Source: Malania oleifera (lineage: Eukaryota; Streptophyta; Magnoliopsida; Santalales; Ximeniaceae). Taken from it: DNA of 64,000 nucleotides. The notes beneath the pieces are model-generated. The model searched no databases. It saw only the letters and a list, made by a program, of their open reading frames with translations, and was not told the DNA's origin. The position numbers and the translations under genes are program-made. Below are positions 55,901 to 64,000 of the stretch, piece after piece. The stretch spans positions 69,545,823-69,609,822 of the forward strand of contig NC_080419.1 of NCBI RefSeq assembly GCF_029873635.1, given 5' to 3'. Numbering within the stretch: position 1 is the stretch's first letter; every line of letters starts with the position of its first letter.

Positions 55901-57736
55901 AAATTCGAATTTAATTCTTAAAAAAAAAACTAAAACATGACTTAAAAATAATAATAATAATGAGTTAAAAAAATAAATAATTAATTAAGTAAGTAATTAA
56001 TTAAAAATTAATTAAAGGAGAGCGGTGGCAAGCACTCTCACATGACCTCCATCCTTATCCCATAACTAACTCATGTCTAACCCATCTCATGCCCATTCTT
56101 TAATTTAAAAAAAAAATTATAATTTCACCCCTCTCCTTACACTTTTACAAATTCTATTTTCTTCCCCAAAATTTTCGTATAAATATGAAGCTCTCAACCT
56201 TCATTTTTCATAAAAATTTTCAAAGGAAAAGAAAGATTAGTGAGTGAAAGAATTAGTGGTGGAGAGAGAATTTTTGAGTAAGTTTTTACTTGCCCACTCT
56301 TTCCGATCTCATTTCTTAGAGATAGTCATTGTGTTCGTAGCACAAGGTAAAAGAAGAGGTAAGTAAATTTGATTATGTTAGATTTTTATTTAAAATTCAT
56401 TCCCGAGTTTATTTGTAAGTAAATTTCGATTATGTTAGTTAGTTTCATTTAATTCTCTTGAGTTTATTTTTATGCATATTTAATTATACTAGTTTTATCT
56501 TTAATATACTTGTATTTATTTTTGAGTTAAGAAATGTTCTAAACCCCTCGGGTATTTTACATCATTAATTTTTATTCAAGAAAATATTTTTAACACGAAA
56601 ATTGTGTGGTATTAGTTGATTTTTACGTTGCATATTTCACGAAAGTATAAATAAAAATGACATGAGTTGATTTTTACGTTGCGTATTTTATGAAAATATG
56701 AGTAAAATCGAGATTTTCATGATATTATTGTAATTTTATAAATTCTATAATAAGATGTTTTCAAAACCTTTTATGGTACAGACGATACAGAAAATTACGA
56801 ATGTTCGGTACCACAACTTAAAATTTAAACGGATCAAAGTGCACCCACACTGTTTATAGAGTGGTTTTATATGGTAGTGAATTTCTCCTGAGTGCACACC
56901 TGGGTTGGACCAGTGTTTAATAGGGAAAATCTCACTTAATGATGATATACGTTGATTTAGATTAGCCGGCCAGTCAGTTAAGTTCAGTCTTCGAACCGCA
57001 CAACTCAATCATGGGGGTAAACATGACTTACAATTAATAGGCCTAAGGTTGATTTTTACAGTATATGTATATACATATTAAATTACGTATACAGAGTTAT
57101 TGATGATTTGAAGGTAAAGTATAAGTTTATATGAACATGACTACTATTGTACCTAAATGATGATATAAAATAAACGTATAAGAAAAAGTATATATATGTA
57201 TATAATTAAAAATTATAATTACAGTTTTTTAAAGTTAAAAGTTTAATTTAACAATTATAGTATATGATTATAAAATTTTACTGTTATAGTTGATGACGAA
57301 AGTTTTTATGCATAACTTTTTAATTTACATTTATTTAAAAGCATTTTTTTGAAGTTATAGTATTAAATATTATTTTATAAAATTATGAAAGTTCATTTTG
57401 GTCACACACTAATAATAATCTTATTTACTTACTGAGTGTCGTCTCACCTCAATCATTATTTTACATTTCAAATCATTTTGAAGAGTGTATAAAAAATCTA
57501 GAGTAGCAAGTGCATGAGCAGGAGTAGAAAGAGTAAAGTAGAATAAAAAAAAATTTAGCATAATAAAATTTAGAATAGGTTTGTATATTTTAAAATTTTC
57601 GAGTTTTGCATTTTAATAGTTGAGACATATATTTACAATAAAGTTAATTAGTACTCTGGTATTAAAATTATTCAGATTTATTTGCGTCTGCTGAAAAATT
57701 TATATGTAGAAACTCATTCGGGTTCGGGTCCTTACA

Positions 57737-58110
57737 ATTGGTATTAGAGAATAGGATATAGGTTCTACATACTCTAACATATAGATTTTACCAGAGTTTA
57801 GGCATAAAACATGATTTGGGTAGGATTGGGTAGTTTAGAATATTTCTTTTAGTTTGTTATATTATTATATGTTCATAATAGATTTATGATTTCAAAATAA
57901 CATTTAATTATTGTTTAAGAATGGATCCTTAAGATAGTAACATTAGAGAAAATGAGATTAATGTGAAGGCTCCCAAGGATAGGTAACAATCCTTATTCTC
58001 TAAGAAAAATGGTAGTATTATTGAAGACACGTTAATTAATTTAAATATGTTATTTATGTTTGTAGAAACACGTACCCATATTGATGACTCATAATTAATT
58101 GCTAGATCAG
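57737..58110 (+). pseudogene. G4 primer site, leader and gag start
   Basis: ATTGGTATTAGAGAATAGG is a primer site with one C-to-T change from ATTGGTATCAGAG. The leader runs to ATG 57921. The gag start (MDP) meets a TAA three codons later, and only about 60 further codons of hydrophilic reading remain before recognisable sequence ends. Gag assignment rests on position only. Confidence 0.55.
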
Positions 58111-58313
58111 ATTCATTAATAATTTAAAATTTTCATATATATAAATATAATAATATAATAATATCTGAGATTTATTTATTTTCGTTGTTATTATTTTCAC
58201 TAGAAATATAAGAAGTAGCACATTAGACTCTACTGGGTTTGGAGGTGCTACACATGCAAACAGATATGAACAAAAAGTATATTCTAAAATTTGGATTTAC
58301 ACAAAATTCCTTT

Positions 58314-58592
58314 ACATGTGCAAGTTGGATATGAATATGTATTTTTACATTGCATATTTAGTTTTTATCAAAACATTCAAACTTAATTTAAGAATATATA
58401 TTTTGAAAAAATCTTTAATTTTAATTTTGTATTAGTTTATAAAGAATTAAATATAATTTAAATGTTATTATATTATATTAAAATTCAAAAAAAAAATCTC
58501 TTAGCATGTGCAAGTTAAATATGAATATGTTTTTTTTTTTATTGCATATTTAATTCCCATCAAGTATCCAAGTTCGATTTAAGAGTACAAAT
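58314..58592. repeat. Direct repeat pair of unknown type
   Basis: A segment starting CATGTGCAAGTTGGATATGAA (58315 to about 58400) is repeated with changes from CATGTGCAAGTTAAATATGAA (58505-58592), in the same orientation about 190 bases apart. R3 begins right at the end of the second copy. No coding signal is seen. Confidence 0.7.
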
Positions 58593-60780
58593 TGTTAGCT
58601 TTACCGTGATCCCAAGAGAGGGGGTGAATTGGTATTTTTAAATTTTACCTTCTAAGTATTCCTCCTAGTAGCAGTATGTTCACAAGCCTAGGGTCAATCT
58701 AGTGCAAATGATGTAAATGTGCCAGAGATCAGATGAAGCAGTTTAAACAATCACACAAGTATCAGAAAGCAGTAAAGAGAAGATGACACGCGGATATGTT
58801 ATCGAGGTTCAGCCAACCGCCTACGTCCCCGCCTTGGCTAACCAGCACAAGGATTATCACAATACCTTACTCACTTAAACGGGTGGAGCGTCACCTATAC
58901 AAACCAGGTCAAATTACCACAGGGCTGACCTCAACCTTAACCAGGTCAATTAGCGGGGCTGACCTCAACCTTTACACTAATCCTTACCGGGCTGGATTAC
59001 CGCCCCCTCAGGCCACGCCTGGAATCTCTCAGATATACAATCAAAGGTACAATACAATTGTGCTTTCAAGTAAAGCAGATATGTACCACAAATGCGCACA
59101 AACACAAACACCACAAGTGATTTAAAATGTAAGCTCTGTGTGGTCTAAATATGTCAATCTCTCAACTATGTTTTCTATCAGTGTAACACGTACGTGAGAG
59201 TGTCAATAGTAATCTGTGCACTTCAAAATATTCAGTCAAGAGTGTTCACACAGAATACCAAGCAAGCCTCAATATTATCAATCAATAGAATGCGTATGTG
59301 CTTGTATTGCAAAGTAGATAATCTTTGTTTTCGGTAAATGATATATATTTATAAAACTTGTACAAACAATACCACAAAGATTTATATATCACACACACAC
59401 GACTATCCTTTCCCAAATATATCAATATGAACACCACAAGATATTCAAATATGTTTGAAAGTATTTTTGCAATCTCCAAACAAAAATGAACTTCCTAAGA
59501 TATTGCAACTAGAGTGCAATACTTGGGATGTCACAAAGAGTCTTTCTTAGGGCAGGCTTATTGGCAAAGCCTCCTAAGAAAACTTAGGTTATGCTCTCAA
59601 AAATCGATTCAAATACACAGCAATATGAAGAGCTAACCAAAAATAAAAGACTCAATACACTTACAAATGATTTGGATAGATGAAGAGTGTAAGCTTGAGT
59701 AGGTTTTCAAAGTAATGTAAGTAGTAGGAGGCAAATATGAGTATTTGGCTTGAGAGAAAATTTTTCTTAATTTATTTGCTAATCCGTGCTTAATCCACCA
59801 AATGAAGGAGTATATATAGACATACCAAGAATTTTGACCGTTGGGGACTTATTAGGAATTTTCAGAAAAGATTAATGACACTTAAGAAAATTTAACCCTG
59901 TTTAAAAAATTTAATCGCGGTAAAAAAATCAGGGCAACCCGAGAGGTCTGGTCGACCAAAAGTAGCTCGGTCGACCGGGACTCAAGTAGCTCGGTCGACC
60001 GAGGGCATTTTGAACTAAGGGGTCGGTCGACCGGGTAAGGGCGATTTTTGAAATCTCCGAGTTTCGGTCGACCGAGGCCTTTTTGAACTGCACGGCTCGG
60101 TCGACCGAGTTGTTGGGAATTCTCCCGAGGCACTTCGGTTGACCGAGTTGTTGGAGTACAAAAGTGGTCGGTCGACCGGGGGGTCAAATAGTTGACTCCC
60201 AGGTGGTTCGGTCGACCGAGGTCAAATGACCTGTAAGGGGTCAGTCGACCGGGACCGGGTCAAATAGTTGACCCGGACCGGTTTCTGTCGACCGGGCCAA
60301 TTTGAACTGTTTGGCTCGGTTGACCGAAAGTGCACCAAGTGTGCATTTCGGTCCCGAATTGACCCAACTCAATCAATTTTAAGTGCCTAATAAACATATG
60401 TGCATATGTGTGTGTCTTAAGGCCACTTGGGGTCCAATTTTGAAGACACCGAAAAAGTCCGATGTCGGTCGACCTTCGGTCGCCCGAAGGTACACTCTAA
60501 GGTCTTTCTATGGTTCGGTTTGAGCTTACAAAGTAAATCATTCATGTGATGTGTGTGAGCTTATTACAAACCAGTACCCTAATTACTATTACAGACAACC
60601 TAAGTACTATTACAGACAAAATTCACTTAGAGATATTACAATTGGGAATATGAAATTGTCTTCAAGTTTTCACGTGCCCTTGAATGTATGTTAGTATAAA
60701 CCTGCACATGAACTGGATATTTATTAAATACAATTGAGTTTGTCATTATCAAAACCAGGGTGTGACCTATAAGGTCAACA
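58593..60780 (-). repeat. R3 3' LTR (2188 bp)
   Basis: On the minus strand it starts TGTTGACCTTATAGGTC and ends CACGGTAAAGCTAACA. It has the U3 palindrome array (59939-60490), TATATATA at 59811-59818, and the Sirevirus block with CCCCGCC near 58826. The purine tract AAAAAGGGGGAGAA abuts its start. CAAAT precedes it on the left (58588-58592) as the candidate target copy. Confidence 0.93.
59939..60490 (-). promoter_or_regulatory. R3 U3 array of CGGTCGACCG palindromes
   Basis: Seven exact CGGTCGACCG copies occur (the first at 59968-59977), with about seven variants such as CGGTTGACCG and TCAGTCGACCGGG. They are spaced irregularly at about 20-90 bases and often accompanied by TTTTGAACT. In element sense the array ends about 120 bases before the TATA box. 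R2's 5' LTR has the same array in decayed form. Confidence 0.85.
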
Positions 60781-61298
60781 TTCTCCCCCTTTTTGATGAT
60801 GACAAACTCGATTGGCAAAACTATAGGGTTAGGGTTAAGCCTTGAGAAGGCTCCCCCTCACAAAATGCATCCAATTTTGCCTTTCTGTCCATCTCCCCCT
60901 TTTGGCAACAGCAAAAAGGGTCATCGGAATTAAAGGAACAGGCTTGGATTAGGTACATTTACACAAGACTAATGTTGGTAGAGTGCCGTTTTGAAAAATT
61001 TCGGCAGAGTGCCGTTTGTAAATAGGACTTTCCAAAAATAAACCTGTGTAAGTGTAACCTGTTTGAATTTATATTTCCTAACAGTTTATCCACAACTACT
61101 CACACAGTTCAGTATAAGCCAATTATAGCAAATAAACTTTCAAAATGGCCATGAATTGGACAAATAATGCAATCATAGGCAATAGTCAATATGAACATGC
61201 AATAAGTGAACGTATGACATAAGCACTCAGTCAACAACCAACTTTCACAATATAAAGCAGCTCCCCCTAAATTTGTGCAAGTTATAGAATATATTAGA
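60781..61298 (-). other. R3 3' untranslated region with repeated polypurine tracts
   Basis: CTCCCCCT blocks (purine tracts in element sense) occur at about 60782, 60850, 60892 and 61261. The first abuts the LTR and is the likely plus-strand primer. No envelope-like frame is visible. Confidence 0.8.
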
Positions 61299-62727
61299 TT
61301 ATGAAGCTTCTCTATTATGCATTAAGCCTAACTCCCGTCTAATTTGTATAAATCTATCCTCAGGTAGTGGCTTAGTGAATATATCGGCCCACTGTTCATT
61401 TGTGCATACAAACTCAAGAGCCACATCCCCTTTTTGCACATGATCACGAAGGAAATGATGTCTAATCTCAATGTGTTTAGTTCGTGAATGTGAGATAGGA
61501 TTTTTAGAGATGTTGATTGCACTAGTATTATCACATTTAATCGGTATTGTTTGTTTCATAGTGCAATCCAAAATCCACAAGTTGTTGTTTCATATAAAGA
61601 GTTTGGGCACAACAACTTCCAGCTGCAATATATTCAGCTTCGGCGGTGGATAAGGCAACTGAGTTTTGTTTCTTGGAGAACCAAGAAACAAGAGATTGTC
61701 CTAAGTAATGGCAACTGCCGCTAGTGCTTTTTCTATCAACCTTACTACCGGCAAAGTCAGCATCAGTGTAACTGACAATCTCAAAAGTAGTATGCTTAGG
61801 GTACCAAAGTCCTAACTCTATAGTTCCAACTAGATACCTAAGGATTCGTTTAACAGCTTTCAGATGAGATTCCTTAGGGTTAGCCTGAAATCTAGCACAC
61901 ATGCACACACTAAACATAATATCAGGCCTACTAGCAGTGAGGTATAGGAGACTTCCAATCATGCCACGGTATAATTTTACATCAACAGGGATCCCTTGTT
62001 CATCTTTATCAAGTTTTATGGAAGAGTTCATAGGTGTGCCAAGAATTTTACAATCTTCCATATTAAATTTCTTTAGCAAGTCCCTTATGTATTTAGATTG
62101 GCATATGAAAGTTCCATGATTAGCTTGCTTAATTTGTAGACCTAAGAAGAAACTAAGTTCACCCATCATGCTCATTTCAAACTCACTTTGCATGCATTTG
62201 GCAAACTCATTACACAACTCATCATTGGTTGCTCCAAAAATGATATCATCCACATAAATCTGAACGAGGAGCATATCATCATTTTTGGACTTGATGAAAA
62301 GTGTAGTGTCAATCTTGCCACGGGTAAACTCATTTTCTAATAGAAAACCACTAAGCCTCTCATACCAAGCTCTAGGAGCTTGTTTCAATCCATACAGGGC
62401 TTTAGACAACCGGTAAACATGATCGGGATATTTATGATTCTCAAAACCGGGTGGTTGTTCTACATATACCTCTTCATTGATGTAGCCATTTAAAAATGCG
62501 CTTTTAACATCCATTTGAAACAATTTAAAATTTTTAAAAGCGGCAAAGGCAAGTAGCATACGAATGGCTTCTAATCTAGCAACAGGAGCATATGTTTCAT
62601 CAAAATCAATCCCTTCCTGTTGGTTGTATCCTTGGGCAACTAGTCTGGCTTTATTCCTAGTTACTACCCCCATTTTCATCTTTCTTATTTCTATATACCC
62701 ATTTAGTTCCAATGATGGTGTGCTCAT
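61299..62727 (-). CDS. R3 reverse transcriptase and RNase H
   Basis: The frame from 62727 contains [55 protein letters not shown] and the catalytic box IYVDDIIFG. It continues [15 protein letters not shown] and the copia RNase H segments [19 protein letters not shown] and [17 protein letters not shown]. It copies element RNA to DNA and removes the RNA. Near 61570, at GLHYETN, one extra base shifts the frame; the rest ([45 protein letters not shown]) continues in the frame ending at 61299. It is joined upstream to the integrase through a second shift at about 62670. All catalytic residues I can check are present, so a copy without the two shifts would be expected to work. Confidence 0.93.
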
Positions 62728-64000
62728 TTGGCCTAGGAACTAAGGTCCACACTTTGCTTCTTTCAAATTGATTAAGTTCTTCTTGCATGGACATTACCCA
62801 AGATTCATCTTCTACGGCTTCTTTAATATTTTTAGGTTCTTCTTGGGATAAGAAAGCGGAGTGGTTTACTATATTTCTCAATGATGATCTGGTGGCTACT
62901 CCGCGGGATGGTTCGCCTATGATTTGATCTATAGGATGACTTCTAATGTATTTCCAATCTTTAGGCAATTCTTGATTTCCATTCTCATTATCCTCAAGTG
63001 ATTTTTCGTTTGCTTCTTGATTTTCACTTGCATTATTTTCAATGGACATTTTCTCTAAACATTTTCTAATATCAATATCATCTTCATCATCTTTGTTAGA
63101 GAATGGATTAGACTCATCAAATACAACATGAATGGATTCAATTACGGCTAAAGTTCTTTTATTGAAAACTCTATATGCTTTACTATTAAGTGCATAGCCT
63201 AGGAAGATGCCTTCATCAGATTTAGAGTCAAATTTTCCTAGATGCTCGTTATCTCTAAGCACAAAGCATTTACAACCAAATACATGAAAATAGGAAATAT
63301 TAGGCTTATGGTTGTTCCACAATTCATAAGGAGTTTTATTAATTGATGGTCTAATCAACACCCTATTCATAACATAGCATGCGGTATTAATGGCCTCGGC
63401 CCAAAAATATTTAGGTAAGTTATGCTCATTCAACATAGTTCTTCCCATTTCTTGTAGTGACCTATTCTTTCTTTCAACTACACCATTTTGTTGAGGTGTC
63501 CTAGGTGCAAAAAAATTATGAGATATACCTTCTAAGTCACAATATTTTTCTATGCTTTCATTTTTGAATTCCGTGCCTCTATCACTTCTTATGTGAGTGA
63601 TTTTATATCCTTTTTCATTCTGAATTCTCTTGCAAAGTTTGGTGAAATGTTCACATGATTCATTTTTATGTGCAAGAAATAACACCCATGTGAATCTAGA
63701 AAAATCGTCCACAATTACAAAAGCATAAGATTTTCCACCAAGACTTTGCACAGAATTAGGCCCAAATAAATCTAGGTGAAGCAACTCCAATGGTCTAGTA
63801 GTAGATATGAATTTCTTTTTCTTAAAACTAGATTTTGTTTGCTTACCCATTTGACATGCATCACAAATTTTGTCCTTTACAAAAGACATTTTAGGCAAAC
63901 CTTTAACCAATTCTTTTCTAACAAGTTTAGACAACAAGTCCATGCTAGCATGCCCCAAACGCCTATGCCACAACCAACTAGCTTCATTTATAGCAGAAAA
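62657..64000 (-). CDS. R3 integrase and start of reverse transcriptase (partial at window edge)
   Basis: The frame is open to the right edge. It has the pre-integrase zinc domain (WHRRLGH and CDAC, H-H-C-C) and the catalytic core: LHLDLFGP, then IRSDRGTEF and VVERKNR with exactly 35 residues between the second Asp and the Glu. [19 protein letters not shown] and HVVFDESNP follow, phrases typical of Sirevirus integrases. After an acidic linker the reverse-transcriptase domain begins ([26 protein letters not shown]). The frame is lost in a run of five G at about 62666-62670, where one extra G is enough to explain the shift. Integrase inserts the cDNA with a 5-bp target duplication. Protease and gag lie outside the window. 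Confidence 0.93.
   Translation of the reverse strand, partial: FSAINEASWLWHRRLGHASMDLLSKLVRKELVKGLPKMSFVKDKICDACQMGKQTKSSFKKKKFISTTRPLELLHLDLFGPNSVQSLGGKSYAFVIVDDFSRFTWVLFLAHKNESCEHFTKLCKRIQNEKGYKITHIRSDRGTEFKNESIEKYCDLEGISHNFFAPRTPQQNGVVERKNRSLQEMGRTMLNEHNLPKYFWAEAINTACYVMNRVLIRPSINKTPYELWNNHKPNISYFHVFGCKCFVLRDNEHLGKFDSKSDEGIFLGYALNSKAYRVFNKRTLAVIESIHVVFDESNPFSNKDDEDDIDIRKCLEKMSIENNASENQEANEKSLEDNENGNQELPKDWKYIRSHPIDQIIGEPSRGVATRSSLRNIVNHSAFLSQEEPKNIKEAVEDESWVMSMQEELNQFERSKVWTLVPRPNEHTIIGTKWVYRNKKDENGGSN

Larger units (their letters stand above)
55318..57736 (+). repeat. G4 5' LTR (about 2.4 kb)
   Basis: The right end GGGTCCTTACA (57726-57736) is followed by a primer site, so it is a 5' LTR. 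The left end is placed at TGTGATGACTC (55318) by likeness to TGTAATGACCC starts. It contains two AAT tracts, a GTGGGGCCCAC palindrome array (55735-55900), TATAAATA at 56178-56185 and the TTACTGAGTGTCGTCTCACC block near 57430. The left boundary is uncertain. Confidence 0.65.
58593..64000 (-). mobile_element. R3: Sirevirus-type Ty1/copia retrotransposon, 3' part, near intact
   Basis: On the minus strand, integrase, reverse transcriptase and RNase H (64000 to 61299) are followed by about 0.5 kb with repeated polypurine tracts, then the 3' LTR (60780-58593). The 5' LTR, gag and protease lie beyond the right edge. The coding part has only two single-base frame disruptions, far fewer than any other element here, so R3 is probably the youngest. 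Its LTR is the same family as R2's. Confidence 0.92.

Noticed and set aside
55318..58110. Treating G3 and G4 as one element
   Set aside because: Both have separate LTR right ends (54887 and 57736), G3 has a closed target duplication, and their U3 arrays are unrelated.
59939..60490. CRISPR-like array
   Set aside because: The repeats are 10-base palindromes with irregular spacing inside an LTR U3 region of a plant element; there are no cas genes and no uniform spacers.

Overview
The window looks like an intergenic, transposon-packed stretch of a large flowering-plant nuclear genome, most likely a woody dicot. The signs are AT-rich DNA, long TG/GA/TA/AAT microsatellites, and layer upon layer of LTR retrotransposons primed by initiator-Met tRNA (TGGTATCAGAGC). 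There are also plant L1-type LINEs, hAT DNA transposons, and only one likely host-gene exon. I cannot name the species. All element names below (G1-G4, R1-R3) are local labels.

Left third (1-17776). This part holds small Ty3/gypsy scraps at the left edge and a dispersed repeat present in three copies (A 2851-3117, B 3123-3371, C 11745-11972). Copies B and C are separated by a pile of insertions: a decayed L1 reverse transcriptase, a 5'-truncated L1 tail with a 14-bp target duplication, and an L1 ORF1 in reverse orientation joined to an L1 ORF2 end in forward orientation. That ORF2 end is itself split by a 3.6-kb hAT element with a perfect 8-bp target duplication. A second, non-autonomous hAT-like element (12091-13386) also has a perfect 8-bp duplication. 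After another L1 end comes the only host-gene candidate, on the minus strand at 15239-16340. It has a 5'UTR exon, an intron and a coding exon that looks like the N-terminus of a plant PHAX (snRNA export adaptor) domain protein. Its remaining exons are not visible here.

Middle (17777-46130). G1, a chromovirus-type Ty3/gypsy element on the plus strand, spans 17777-38699. It is nested with an inverted Sirevirus-type LTR (21975-24008), a complete gag-only Sirevirus-type element R1 (24013-31858) and an inverted gypsy solo LTR (32298-34398). Its 3' LTR is cut by R2 (38700-46130, minus strand), another gag-only Sirevirus-type element. R2's far flank belongs to a different gypsy element (G2), which implies rearrangement.

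Right part (46131-64000). G2 is a minus-strand gypsy element (46131-52345) whose long LTR contains a perfect 68-bp palindrome. Next come a 165-bp palindromic mini-element built of two facing LTR ends with a perfect 5-bp target duplication (52433-52597), a gypsy solo LTR with a perfect 5-bp duplication (G3, 52761-54887), the 5' part of another gypsy element (G4, 55318-58110) and the 3' part of a near-intact Sirevirus-type copia element (R3, 58593 to the right edge, minus strand).

Common thread. In most LTR families here, the U3 region just upstream of the TATA box carries an array of a short palindromic motif, and the motif differs by family. It is CGTCGACG in G1/G3 and the solo LTR, CGGTCGACCG in R2/R3, GACAGACGACTGTC-like in R1, GTCAGTCGGCTGAC-like in the inverted R1-type LTR, and TGTGGGGCCCACA-like in G4. 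This recurring arrangement and the palindromic mini-LTR are the most interesting observations. R3, with integrase, reverse transcriptase and RNase H, is a plausible source of enzymes for the gag-only relatives R1 and R2; that is inference.
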